Source: Clostridiales bacterium (GTDB lineage Bacteria > Bacillota > Clostridia > Peptostreptococcales > Acidaminobacteraceae). Taken from it: a DNA stretch of 64,000 bases. Made by a program: the position numbers and the translations under genes. The stretch is taken from the NCBI GenBank assembly GCA_016933835.1, contig JAFGAC010000109.1:1-64000 (forward strand), read 5' to 3'. Positions 46,283 through 55,425 of the stretch are shown in pieces. Positions within the stretch are counted from its first letter, which is position 1. The number at the start of each line of letters is the position of its first letter. A model generated the notes under the pieces. It did no database searches, was not told the origin of the DNA, and saw nothing but the letters and a program-made list of their open reading frames with translations.

Positions 46283-46330
46283 ATATGCATATTATAACAT
46301 ATTAACAGAAAAATGTTTTTAATATATAAT
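46283..46330. promoter_or_regulatory. Divergent promoters between regulator 1 and the kinase
   Basis: Forward: TTAACA (46302-46307), 17-nt spacer, TATAAT (46325-46330). Reverse: TGT-TATAAT extended -10 on the complement of 46299-46291. The palindrome ATATGCATAT (46283-46292) overlaps the reverse -10 and is a candidate operator. Confidence 0.65.
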
Positions 46331-46362
46331 AGTATAAGCAAAATAAATGATGGAGGTTTGCT

Positions 46363-48321
46363 ATGGAATTCAACATTGATTTTGAAGGCATGAAGAAAAA
46401 AATAAAAACTATTGAAAGCGTTTTTGACTTCGAAATCAAAGTTCTATATCGGCTTTCTGAGGATGAGAAAGATGTTTTCTTGATTGATTATCATAATACA
46501 AAAATGAAGTTGCGTATAATTGATGAGTCAGAAAAAGAAATAAAAAAAATTTTAATGCTATCAAAAGTGCAGAATGAGAATATTGAGAAAATAAGATTTT
46601 ATAAGGTTTCAAATGGGAAAATATATATATTGACTAATTATTTTGAAGGGATTACTTTATTTGATTATGTTGAATTCAATGGTGTTCTAAGTGAAAAAGA
46701 TGCTTTGAGTATAACCAAGAAAATTTCTCTTTTACTTGGCTATTTACATAAAGTAAATCCATATCCTTTGATTTTTAGAGATCTTCAGCCTAAGAACATA
46801 ATTATTGATAATGGATTGATTTACTTGATTGATTTAGAAACTATCAGTGTTGCTTTACCGGATCAAAATCATGATGAAGATTTAATTGGTACCGTTGGAT
46901 TCATGGCACCTGAGCAATACGGATTCGGTCAAGCGGATACACGTACCGATATTTATAATTTAGGGAAGTGTTTATATTTTATGTTATCAGGCAAGTTGCC
47001 TGTATTAAATCATCAAAATATTGATTATTCAGCGATTCAAGGGAAATCAAGCACATTGAAAATTTTAAAAAAAATGACAGAATTTTCTCCTGACCGAAGA
47101 TTTCAGAATGTGGATAAAATTGTTGCAAGTATTGATAGAAAAGGCAGAAAAAATTATTTGTATATGAGTATAGCTGTGGTTGTTGTTTTTTTTACCATAG
47201 TAATAGTTGCTTTGATTAATGATTTTATTATATCAAGAGCAGCAGAAGAAGCTAATTCATCAATTAAAGATACTACATCTATCGTATTGGAAAATGCTGT
47301 ACCTGTTCATTTTATGCCTCTGGAGTTTGAAATTTACGAGTATGATAAATCTTTTGACCATGTTGATTGGCGTCCACTGGTATTCGATTCATCTGATATA
47401 GTAAACAATGATTCTAGCATGAATATTACCTACGGAATTCATGAGAACAATGTGTATATAAGATATCAGATGGACTTACATAAAAAATTCAATAATATAA
47501 GTTTTAACTTTAGTGAAAATAGATATGGACTCAACAGTTTTCTGGATATCTCTTTCAATCCAGGAAGGTATGACTATATTCAAAGTTTTGATATGCTTGA
47601 ATTGAATTATTTTGTGAAACAAAATTATGATGTTGAAAATCTCATGGATTTGGCGATTGGAGACGAGAATGGTGAAGTCTATAATATAGATATTAAACAA
47701 GTATTTATAGAAAATTCAAGTATTCTTGCTGCTGAAAAACACACTGTTGCAATAAATGGTTATGACTTCTCAACAGGAGATAGCGTAGAAGATTTGGAAA
47801 TTGAAATTGATACAATTGCTATAGATACTGATGTTGGAAGCAACAAATATCAATTCTCAGATTGGAATTGCTATCAAGTGAATATTGATCAAGTGAATTA
47901 TTTAAAACAAATAAATTATTTAAAATCCTTTAGGGATGAAAATTTCAATTTGCCTATGCTTAAATCAGTTGAAAATCGAATACAGGGATTTATAAAAGAC
48001 TGTATCTTCACGAATAATTTGACGACTGCAAGAATTTATTTGATAGAAAAAACAGGAGCTGATGCCATAATAGTGAATAGAAAAGATTATATGTTTTATG
48101 AGTTTCAGTATTTTTCTTTTGAGATAGATCCTTTAAAAGAGTATATTTTAGGGTATGAAATAATCGATGGATCGAATTATTTTGATAGAGCGGGATATAT
48201 TGGTGAAAAAGGCATTGTAAAAAATTTCAATGATGCAGACATCATCACTGCTGAATCGATTGAAAAAAGAAGTTATAATTTGAATCTAGTATCAAAATAT
48301 AAAAAGCCATTGATTAATTAA
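46363..48321 (+). CDS. Membrane Ser/Thr-kinase-like protein with large external domain
   Basis: 652 residues. Kinase-like domain (1-260): no clear glycine loop; FRDLQPKNIII replaces HRDLKPxN (catalytic Asp140 and Asn145 kept, His to Phe, Lys to Gln); LIDLE replaces DFG (metal Asp157 kept); GTVGFMAPEQYGFGQADTRTDIYNLGKCLYFMLSG is a well-conserved activation segment and helix F. Then one membrane span (about 266-287) and a 360-residue external domain with no motif I recognise. It may be a weak or pseudo-kinase, or an active member of a divergent subfamily. GGAGG 7 nt before the ATG. Flanked on both sides by inward or outward-reading HTH paralogues, which suggests signalling from the cell surface to transcription. 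Confidence 0.8.
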   Translation: MEFNIDFEGMKKKIKTIESVFDFEIKVLYRLSEDEKDVFLIDYHNTKMKLRIIDESEKEIKKILMLSKVQNENIEKIRFYKVSNGKIYILTNYFEGITLFDYVEFNGVLSEKDALSITKKISLLLGYLHKVNPYPLIFRDLQPKNIIIDNGLIYLIDLETISVALPDQNHDEDLIGTVGFMAPEQYGFGQADTRTDIYNLGKCLYFMLSGKLPVLNHQNIDYSAIQGKSSTLKILKKMTEFSPDRRFQNVDKIVASIDRKGRKNYLYMSIAVVVVFFTIVIVALINDFIISRAAEEANSSIKDTTSIVLENAVPVHFMPLEFEIYEYDKSFDHVDWRPLVFDSSDIVNNDSSMNITYGIHENNVYIRYQMDLHKKFNNISFNFSENRYGLNSFLDISFNPGRYDYIQSFDMLELNYFVKQNYDVENLMDLAIGDENGEVYNIDIKQVFIENSSILAAEKHTVAINGYDFSTGDSVEDLEIEIDTIAIDTDVGSNKYQFSDWNCYQVNIDQVNYLKQINYLKSFRDENFNLPMLKSVENRIQGFIKDCIFTNNLTTARIYLIEKTGADAIIVNRKDYMFYEFQYFSFEIDPLKEYILGYEIIDGSNYFDRAGYIGEKGIVKNFNDADIITAESIEKRSYNLNLVSKYKKPLIN

Positions 48322-48332
48322 TCGATGGCTTT
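48303..48332. terminator. Terminator between convergent kinase and regulator 2
   Basis: AAAGCCATTGATTA with TAATCGATGGCTTT (one T-G pair) around a 2-nt loop. It covers both stop codons and ends in T-rich sequence on both strands. Confidence 0.75.
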
Positions 48333-48771
48333 ATTCATTATCACTAAAAAGTGGTTTTAAGTGAGATTCCTGCAAAAGTATATTTGATTCAGCGACAGTC
48401 ATTTTTTTAAGTAATGAGTAGGAAATGACAAGATCTCGTTTGTCTTTTGAATTAAGTGGGGAATGCTTCGCGAGAAGTAAAAGTGATTGTGTTTCTTTCA
48501 AAGTGCATTCAGAAGCAAGTGCAATTTGTATCACTTTGTCTCTACTGGCATGCCGTGTATCAGAAAATATCTGGTAGATATAAGTTCGACCGATACGCGT
48601 TCTATTGAATATATCGATTTTTGACAGATTTTTTTTATGTATAAGCGATTCAAGATATTCACCTAGAGAAGAAGATTCATAGTTGCTGTTGAAATTATCA
48701 AGAAGATCATTAAGTGAATCGTGTTGATCGATATGTGATTCATAAATTAGAAAATCAAAAGGATGTTCCAT
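48331..48771 (-). CDS. XRE-like regulator 2 of the kinase island
   Basis: 146 residues, paralogous to the protein at 45829-46266: an N-terminal acidic helical part, then the HTH (IDIFNRTRIGRTYIYQIFSDTRHASRDKVIQIALA) and a tail ending LLQESHLKPLFSDNE. The ATG at 48771 has GGGGG 8 nt upstream; an ATG at 48786 overlaps that site. It converges on the kinase gene. The region before it (48780-48840) holds TATAAT on the reverse strand (48794-48789) with a poor -35. Confidence 0.75.
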   Translation of the reverse strand: MEHPFDFLIYESHIDQHDSLNDLLDNFNSNYESSSLGEYLESLIHKKNLSKIDIFNRTRIGRTYIYQIFSDTRHASRDKVIQIALASECTLKETQSLLLLAKHSPLNSKDKRDLVISYSLLKKMTVAESNILLQESHLKPLFSDNE

Positions 48772-48857
48772 AATATTAACCCCCATTAATTATATATTAC
48801 AATATTCAGTTTAAAATGAAAACAAAATACTGATAAATATAACTAAATTTTCGAAAA

Positions 48858-48886
48858 TTGAAGGTATTGGACAATGGGTATATAAT
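48858..48886 (+). promoter_or_regulatory. V-ATPase operon promoter
   Basis: TTGAAG (48858-48863), 17-nt spacer, TATAAT (48881-48886), 22 nt before the first ATG. Confidence 0.7.
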
Positions 48887-48908
48887 AATAATAGTGGGAG
48901 TTGATACG

Positions 48909-49247
48909 ATGGATAAAAAACTCGTTGAAGAAACTTTAAGAAAAATCATTTTATTAGATGAGCAAGCAGAAAATATGAAGGAAAAAATTGAAACTGATTC
49001 TAAAGAAAAAGAAAAGTCATTTAGAAAAGAACTAAAAGAAATGGAAACTGAGTATTTAGAAGATGTTCGAGCAAAAAGCCGCGAAGTATATAAAAAAATC
49101 GTAGAAGAGGCCGATGAGGAAAAAAATAAAATAATTGAAGATTCACTGAATAAAAGTCAGGAATTGGAGAAATTGCTCGCTGAAAAGAAAGATGAATTGA
49201 TAAAAAGTGTTTTTTTAGATTTATTCAAGGTGAAATTGGGTGATTAG
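48909..49247 (+). CDS. ntpF: V-type ATPase peripheral stalk subunit (G/H-like)
   Basis: 112 residues, almost wholly one charged coiled coil (KEKEKSFRKELKEMETEYLEDVRAKSREVYKKI), as expected for the G/H subunit that pairs with subunit E in the peripheral stalk. First gene of the nine-gene operon. ATG 48909 with GGGAG upstream is chosen over the upstream in-frame ATG because the latter falls between the promoter boxes. Its stop codon directly abuts the next ATG. Confidence 0.75.
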   Translation: MDKKLVEETLRKIILLDEQAENMKEKIETDSKEKEKSFRKELKEMETEYLEDVRAKSREVYKKIVEEADEEKNKIIEDSLNKSQELEKLLAEKKDELIKSVFLDLFKVKLGD

Positions 49248-50279
49248 ATGAATAATGTTACTTTGCATAGTGCTTCTAATTCAAAAGCTAAAGCATTGAT
49301 GGGAAGACTTCTAAGTGATTTGGATTACAAGAAGCTTGAGGAAACTAAAAATTTTAATGAATTCTTATTGTATTTAACAAAAAATACTTTTTACAGTAAT
49401 GTTTTCCCTATAGTTGATGATATTATTCATAGAAATCAAGTCGAGATAGGGATGAAAAAAAATATACTGAAAAATTTCGAAAAATTTTATCATTATTATA
49501 ATGATGATTATCGAAAATTATTCAAGATACTTTTCATGCGATATGAAATTGAAAATTTAAAACTTTTTTTAAGGGCTTTAACCAGGAATGAAGAGATTCA
49601 GCATTTAAAAGAACATTTGATTACTTCGGAAATCTATTCTTCTTTAGATTATTCTCGGCTTCTGAAATCTAGAAATATAGGTGAATTCATTGAATCGCTT
49701 TCGGGCACTCAATATTATCAATTATTGAAAGTATATTTGGTGGAAGAATCTGAAAAAATGCAATTTTATATGGAGATGGTATTGGATCGTGTGTATTTCA
49801 GAAACCTTAAGGAAATTATCATCAAGTTGCAAGGTAAAGATAAAAAACTGATGGAAGAACTTCTTGGTGTCAATTCAGATCTTCTAAATATTCAATGGAT
49901 ATATAGAGCTAAAAAATTCTATTTTCTGAGTCCAGAAGAAATACTCAATTATACATTGGAAAGTGGTTTGAAATATGATTTCAAGCGGTTGAAAGTGTTT
50001 TGCTATATGGATCCAATCGAGGATTTAGTGAATATAATAATGAAAACTGAGTATAAAGTACTTTTTTCTGATGGTGATATATTTATGGAAAGGAATATGG
50101 AAAGATATCTTTTTTATTTACTTGATAGTTTAATCAAAAAAGGAAATCAGACAATCATAATTCCAATTGCATACATGCATAAATTGGAATATGAAGCCAG
50201 GGACCTGTATAGCATATTGGAAGGCATCAAATATGAAGTGAAAAACATCGATGAATATTTAGTTCGAATCTTGCAGTAG
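49248..50279 (+). CDS. ntpC: V-type ATPase subunit C (d-like)
   Basis: 343 residues, helical. This subunit forms the funnel joining the central stalk to the membrane rotor. Family patterns AKALMGRLLSDLDYKKLEE and LFKILFMRYEIENLKLFLRAL are recognisable. Starts right after the stop of the stalk gene; followed within 12 nt by subunit I. Confidence 0.8.
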   Translation: MNNVTLHSASNSKAKALMGRLLSDLDYKKLEETKNFNEFLLYLTKNTFYSNVFPIVDDIIHRNQVEIGMKKNILKNFEKFYHYYNDDYRKLFKILFMRYEIENLKLFLRALTRNEEIQHLKEHLITSEIYSSLDYSRLLKSRNIGEFIESLSGTQYYQLLKVYLVEESEKMQFYMEMVLDRVYFRNLKEIIIKLQGKDKKLMEELLGVNSDLLNIQWIYRAKKFYFLSPEEILNYTLESGLKYDFKRLKVFCYMDPIEDLVNIIMKTEYKVLFSDGDIFMERNMERYLFYLLDSLIKKGNQTIIIPIAYMHKLEYEARDLYSILEGIKYEVKNIDEYLVRILQ

Positions 50280-50291
50280 GGGGGTGATGTA

Positions 50292-52271
50292 TTGGCAGTT
50301 CAAAAAATGACTTTATTCAATGTAGTCAGTCAGATGAAAGATCTCAATAGAATATTGAGAGATTTGATTGTGATGGGATTTGTAGAATTTAAGAACTCAT
50401 TTGAAGATATTGATGAAAGTAATTTTTCTCTGACAATGATGAAAGAAAATGCTGACGAAATAGTTGAATTGCTTGAAATCAATCACTGTGAAAAAAACAG
50501 TGCCATTCGAACGTCACGAGAAAAACTGGAATATATATTAAGTGGAATTGAGTTCAAACCAACTGTTGAAAAGAGAATGATGGTTGGGGATTATACATTT
50601 GCTGAGGTCGAGGAGAGTATCAATAGGATTCATGATCACTTTAGAGAACTAACTGGAGATATAGATAAATACAGATCTAAATTGGAAGAACTTGATATTC
50701 TGAATTGTGATCAGTGTTTGAATGGAATCAATGTTGATTTAAAAAAATTGATCAATCTAGAAAATTTTATCGTTAAATGGGGTTATTTAACACAAGAAAA
50801 CAGACACAAAATAGAAAAAAATTATGAAAATATTTCAGCAGCTGTCTTGCATCTTGGATCTGATAAGGAGAAAGAAGTCTATATGGTCATATCTCCTAAA
50901 GAACTGGAATTGGAGACGGATAGAATTCTTAGAAGCGTTAATTTTTTTGAAATAAAACCTGCAACTGAATTTTTTGATTATCCGGATATAATGTTCAAGA
51001 AAATGGATAATGAAAGAAAGAGACTTAAAACTAAATTGAAAGATTTGGCGGAGGTATCAAAAAAATATTTGGAAGATTATCATGAAGAAATAAATCAATG
51101 TTACTCCAGAATAATCATGCACCAGAAGATTGACGATGTTAAAGAAAAACTTGCTGTGACAAAGAATTTTGTCTATATGTCAGTCTGGATTCCTGAAAAT
51201 GAAACAACGTGCATGGAAAAATATTTTGAAGTATATGGAGATACGGTTATTTTAGCCAGAAGGGATATAAAAGATCTCAGTAGCTCAGTGATTATCCCTA
51301 CTAAGCTAAGAAACAATATTTTATTCAAGCCTTTTGAAGAACTTGTTTTGATGTATGGCATACCTTCTTATAATGAAATCGACCCGACTGTTTTTTTTGC
51401 ACTTAGCTATATGCTTCTATTCGGTGCAATGTTCGGAGATCTAGGGCAGGGACTTGTTATTTTTTTAGCTGGACTTTATATTAGCAAGAAAAATAGAAAT
51501 TATGGCGGTATTTTATCTCGAATAGGATTGTCTTCCATGATTTTTGGGTTTGTCTATGACTCTTTTTTTGGATATGAAAACGTGATATCAAAATTTATAC
51601 CGGGTTTCAAGTATTTGAGACCGATTGAAAATATCAATACTATTCTAATAACATCGATTGGAGTAGGGATTGTTTTACTTACAATCAGTTACATTTTCAG
51701 CATCATCAACAAATTGAAAAGAAAAGAGATTGAAGAAGGTGTTTTTGGAAGAACAGGTGTAGCAGGATTGGTATTATTTTCTTCTGTTTTACTTTTAGCT
51801 TATGAAATGGTTATGAAAGTAACCCACATACCAATTTTCTTGCTGATTGCACTGACCGTTTTTTCTGTTGGAATGATTGTTGGAAAAGAACCGATATCCA
51901 ATTTGATTTTAAAGCAAAGGCCGATCTATCATGAGAATGCGAGCCAATATTATATAGAAAGCGGATTTGATATCTTTGAAACTTTCTTAAGTTTATTTAG
52001 CAACAGTGTTTCTTTTATTAGGGTGGGTGCATTTGCATTGAACCATGTGGGTTTGTTTATTGCCTTTCATACCATGGCAAGTATAATTGGTAATCTAGCG
52101 GGAAATATATCTATGTTTTTCATAGGAAATGTAATGATCATCTTTCTTGAAGGACTTGTTGTATTTATTCAGGGCTTGAGACTTGTTTATTACGAAATGT
52201 TCAGCAAGTATTATACTGGGGAAGGAATTCTCTTTGAACCAGATCGAATTATTGAGGAGGCTTTATCATGA
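50292..52271 (+). CDS. ntpI: V-type ATPase subunit I (a subunit)
   Basis: 659 residues. The N-terminal half (1-350) is a cytosolic coiled-coil arm; the C-terminal half has about seven or eight spans. The membrane part carries PSYNEIDPTVFFALSYMLLFGAMFGDLGQG and the SVSFIRVGAFALNHVGL helix with the essential Arg of the ion path. TTG start with GGGGTGATG upstream. Overlaps the next ATG by 4 nt. Confidence 0.92.
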   Translation: MAVQKMTLFNVVSQMKDLNRILRDLIVMGFVEFKNSFEDIDESNFSLTMMKENADEIVELLEINHCEKNSAIRTSREKLEYILSGIEFKPTVEKRMMVGDYTFAEVEESINRIHDHFRELTGDIDKYRSKLEELDILNCDQCLNGINVDLKKLINLENFIVKWGYLTQENRHKIEKNYENISAAVLHLGSDKEKEVYMVISPKELELETDRILRSVNFFEIKPATEFFDYPDIMFKKMDNERKRLKTKLKDLAEVSKKYLEDYHEEINQCYSRIIMHQKIDDVKEKLAVTKNFVYMSVWIPENETTCMEKYFEVYGDTVILARRDIKDLSSSVIIPTKLRNNILFKPFEELVLMYGIPSYNEIDPTVFFALSYMLLFGAMFGDLGQGLVIFLAGLYISKKNRNYGGILSRIGLSSMIFGFVYDSFFGYENVISKFIPGFKYLRPIENINTILITSIGVGIVLLTISYIFSIINKLKRKEIEEGVFGRTGVAGLVLFSSVLLLAYEMVMKVTHIPIFLLIALTVFSVGMIVGKEPISNLILKQRPIYHENASQYYIESGFDIFETFLSLFSNSVSFIRVGAFALNHVGLFIAFHTMASIIGNLAGNISMFFIGNVMIIFLEGLVVFIQGLRLVYYEMFSKYYTGEGILFEPDRIIEEALS

Positions 52272-52699
52272 AATTTATATTAGTATCAAGTTTAATTATT
52301 GTTTTAGGAACCATTTTTACAGGTGTATATTTGATGAAAAAAGAAGCGGTTGTAAATAAAAGTAAATTAAAGGGAATATTGAAAGCAAATATTTTATTGT
52401 ATTTACCTTTATTTGTAGGAGCTGTTATATTCTTTGTGCCTAATATTGCTTATGCTGCAACTGCTGCATCGACAGATGCAACTTCAAATACAGGTCTTGG
52501 ATTTATTGCAGCTGCATTGTCCACTGGAATGGCTACAATAGGAGCTGGGTATGCAGTAGGTGCGGTGGGGTCATCTGCACTTGGCGCTGTGTCTGAAGAT
52601 CAGAAAATTTTGGGTAAAACGCTTATATTTGTTGGACTTGCAGAAGGAATTGCCATATATGGTTTGATTATTTCCATTTTAATTTTGGGAAGGTTGTAA
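52268..52699 (+). CDS. ntpK: V-type ATPase subunit K (rotor c subunit)
   Basis: 143 residues. An N-terminal extension with two hydrophobic stretches (about 1-21 and 38-62, the second ending IAYA) precedes a single c-type hairpin: GLGFIAAALSTGMATIGAGY and LAEGIAIYGLIISILIL with the ion-carrying Glu. So each protomer has one hairpin, unlike the double hairpin of Enterococcus NtpK. The Gln of helix 1 and the Ser-Thr after the Glu, which bind sodium in known Na+ rings, are not present. Confidence 0.88.
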   Translation: MKFILVSSLIIVLGTIFTGVYLMKKEAVVNKSKLKGILKANILLYLPLFVGAVIFFVPNIAYAATAASTDATSNTGLGFIAAALSTGMATIGAGYAVGAVGSSALGAVSEDQKILGKTLIFVGLAEGIAIYGLIISILILGRL

Positions 52700-52704
52700 G
52701 AAAA

Positions 52705-53010
52705 GTGAAATCATTCTGTTTGTGTAAAAAATATGAAACCCTCATCAGTTTGAGATTGGCGGGGATCGCAGGTAAAGAGATACATTCCAAAGAAGAATTG
52801 ATTGATGAGCTTAATGGGTTGCTTAAAGACCCTGAATATGGCTTGATTATCATATCAGAGGATATATTGAATATGGCAAAAGATGAAATAATGGAGATTA
52901 AACTGAAGGATAAGAATAATTTGATTGTCAATATCCCTGAACCATCAGGGTTTAAAGAGAAAAACTTTATAGTCAAATATATTCGAGAATCCATTGGTAT
53001 CAAGGTATAG
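52705..53010 (+). CDS. ntpG: V-type ATPase subunit F
   Basis: 101 residues, Rossmann-like, with RLAGIAGKEIHSKEELIDEL and the central IIISEDILNM. Subunit F binds the central shaft and tunes activity. GTG start at 52705, 5 nt after the subunit K stop. Confidence 0.88.
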   Translation: MKSFCLCKKYETLISLRLAGIAGKEIHSKEELIDELNGLLKDPEYGLIIISEDILNMAKDEIMEIKLKDKNNLIVNIPEPSGFKEKNFIVKYIRESIGIKV

Positions 53011-53024
53011 ATGGTGGTGGGCAA

Positions 53025-53651
53025 ATGATTACTCTAGACAATAAAATGGAACTTTTTTCGAAAGTAGTTTTGGAAAAAGTCAAAAAAGAATATAAAGAAG
53101 TGTTGAAAAATGCTGATGAAAAAAATGAGATAGTAAGGCAGGATAAACTGAAACAACTTGAAGAGCAAAGTTTACAATATGTTAAAGATGTTAATGAAAG
53201 CGCTCAGAAAGATAAAAAAAGAATTTTATCTAAAGCTATAAGCCAAGCTCGAAAAAACATATTGATAAAAAGGGAAGAAATTTTTATTGAACTTTACGAT
53301 ATGATTATTGAAGAACTTAAGAAATTTCGAATGACAGATGAATATGCACGTTTTATTGATGGTAGGGTCAAAGACAGTATAGTCGATTTGTTGGAATTAA
53401 AAAATGACTTAATGGTCATATGCCGAAAAAATGATATTGAGCTAGTTAGAAAAGCATTGACTGATAATGGTGTCATAAATTCAAATGAGTTTATTGTAAA
53501 CGAAGAGATACTTGGTGGATTCATACTTTTAGACCGCAAGAAGGGGTTCAAAATAAATTTGACGCTGGATTCAATTTTAGAAGAAAACAAGGCATATATC
53601 GGGAAATTGATTTTCGATTTACTGGAAGAAGCAGGTGATGTTAATGGATAA
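53025..53651 (+). CDS. ntpE: V-type ATPase subunit E (peripheral stalk)
   Basis: 208 residues: N-terminal coiled coil (about 1-95) and a mixed alpha/beta head (DLMVICRKNDIELV, ILGGFILLDRKKGFKINLTL) that is diagnostic for AtpE/NtpE. Pairs with the subunit at 48909. Overlaps subunit A by 8 nt. Confidence 0.88.
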   Translation: MITLDNKMELFSKVVLEKVKKEYKEVLKNADEKNEIVRQDKLKQLEEQSLQYVKDVNESAQKDKKRILSKAISQARKNILIKREEIFIELYDMIIEELKKFRMTDEYARFIDGRVKDSIVDLLELKNDLMVICRKNDIELVRKALTDNGVINSNEFIVNEEILGGFILLDRKKGFKINLTLDSILEENKAYIGKLIFDLLEEAGDVNG

Positions 53652-55425
53652 AAAACAAGGGGTAATAACCTTTATCAATGGTCCAGTTGTCAAAGGTGAA
53701 AATATGAATGCTTTTACAATGAGAGAAATGGTCCTTGTAGGAGAAAATCAACTTATAGGTGAAGTGATTTCGCTTGAAAATGGTGTAAGCACTGTGCAAG
53801 TATATGAGGAGACAGAAGGACTTTCTTTGGGCAAGAGTATCGTTTCAACGGGAAAGCCGCTATCAGTAAAGCTTGGGCCTGGTCTTTTGGGTAATATTTT
53901 TGATGGCATACAAAGACCACTTGAAAAAATACGAAAGATGGATCCAAACTTTATTCCGGAAGGAGTCGGATTGATTTCCTTGGATTTTTCTAAAAAATGG
54001 ACTGTTAGGATTTCTGCGAATATTGGAGATGAATTGGCACCTGGTGAGATTTTTGGATATGTTCAAGAAACACATTTGATTGAGCATCGTTTGATGGTTC
54101 CTTGGGGAATGGAAGGAAAAGTTGAAAGCAAGGTAGAAGATGGTCAATATGACCTGGAAAAAACGCTTTTAACGCTATCGGGTGATGAAGGACAGAAGTT
54201 TGAGCTTAAAATGTATACTGAATGGCCAATCAGGAAACCTAGAATAATAAATGAGAGAATGAAAATTTCAAAACCGCTTATTACTGGCCAAAGAGTATTG
54301 GATATATTTTTTCCCATTGCAAAAGGGGGAACTGCTGCGATACCAGGAGGATTTGGAACAGGAAAGACAATGACGCAGCATCAGTTGGCGAAGTGGTCTG
54401 ATGCTGATATCATCGTTTATATCGGTTGTGGGGAACGTGGCAATGAAATGACTGACGTTTTGGAAGAGTTTCCCAAGCTGATTGATCCTAAAAGTAACAG
54501 GCCTTTGATGGAGAGAACTATTTTAATTGCAAATACTTCAAATATGCCCGTTGCGGCTAGAGAAGCCAGCATTTATACAGGAATTACTCTCGCAGAGTAT
54601 TATAGAGATATGGGTTACCATGTGGCGATTATGGCTGATTCCACTTCCAGATGGGCGGAAGCGCTGAGAGAAATTTCAGGAAGACTAGAAGAGATGCCTG
54701 CTGAAGAAGGATATCCTGCATATCTCCCTTCACGTTTGGCAGAGTTTTATGAGCGGGCAGGTTATGTTAAAAATTTGAATGGCTCAGAAGGCAGTGTAAC
54801 GATTATTGGTGCAGTATCTCCAGCGGGTGGTGATTTTTCAGAACCAGTCACTGAAAACACAAAAAGATTTGTCAATGCTTTTTTGGCATTGGACAAGAAA
54901 CTTGCTTATGCAAGGCATTATCCTTCGATTAACTGGTTAAACAGTTACAGTGGATATGTCAAGATTTTGGAGGACTGGTACAAGGAAAATGTTAGTGAGC
55001 ATGTCATAGAATTGAGAAATGAAATGATACAATTGCTGCATGAAGAAGACAAGCTTTCAGATATTGTCCAGTTGGTCGGTGAAGATGTATTGCCGGACAG
55101 CCAGAGACTTGTTCTGGAAATCGCAAAAATAATTAAAGTCGGATTTTTACAGCAGAATGCATTTCATAAAGAAGATACTTTTGTGCCGATTATGAAGCAG
55201 TATTTGATGCTTTCATTGATTAAGCACTTATACGATCAGGCGAGTTTGGGAATAAAAAAAGGAATTCCAATTTCTCAAATTAAAAATGCGGAACTTTTCG
55301 ATAAAGTAGTGAAAGTGAAATATACAGTTCCAAATGATGATTTAAAATTAATAAATGATATATCAAGTGAAATTGATGAATACTATGAAAATATTTTTAG
55401 TAAATATGAGCAGGTGGAAGCATGA
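53644..55425 (+). CDS. ntpA: V-type ATPase catalytic subunit A
   Basis: 593 residues with the non-homologous insert typical of A subunits (about 115-185), Walker [12 protein letters not shown] (about 235), the catalytic Glu in [11 protein letters not shown], and Walker [36 protein letters not shown]. It is the ATP-hydrolysing or ATP-making part. ATG 53644 follows AGCAGGTG; a GTG at 53635 is within that site. Overlaps subunit B by 4 nt. Confidence 0.96.
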   Translation: MDKKQGVITFINGPVVKGENMNAFTMREMVLVGENQLIGEVISLENGVSTVQVYEETEGLSLGKSIVSTGKPLSVKLGPGLLGNIFDGIQRPLEKIRKMDPNFIPEGVGLISLDFSKKWTVRISANIGDELAPGEIFGYVQETHLIEHRLMVPWGMEGKVESKVEDGQYDLEKTLLTLSGDEGQKFELKMYTEWPIRKPRIINERMKISKPLITGQRVLDIFFPIAKGGTAAIPGGFGTGKTMTQHQLAKWSDADIIVYIGCGERGNEMTDVLEEFPKLIDPKSNRPLMERTILIANTSNMPVAAREASIYTGITLAEYYRDMGYHVAIMADSTSRWAEALREISGRLEEMPAEEGYPAYLPSRLAEFYERAGYVKNLNGSEGSVTIIGAVSPAGGDFSEPVTENTKRFVNAFLALDKKLAYARHYPSINWLNSYSGYVKILEDWYKENVSEHVIELRNEMIQLLHEEDKLSDIVQLVGEDVLPDSQRLVLEIAKIIKVGFLQQNAFHKEDTFVPIMKQYLMLSLIKHLYDQASLGIKKGIPISQIKNAELFDKVVKVKYTVPNDDLKLINDISSEIDEYYENIFSKYEQVEA

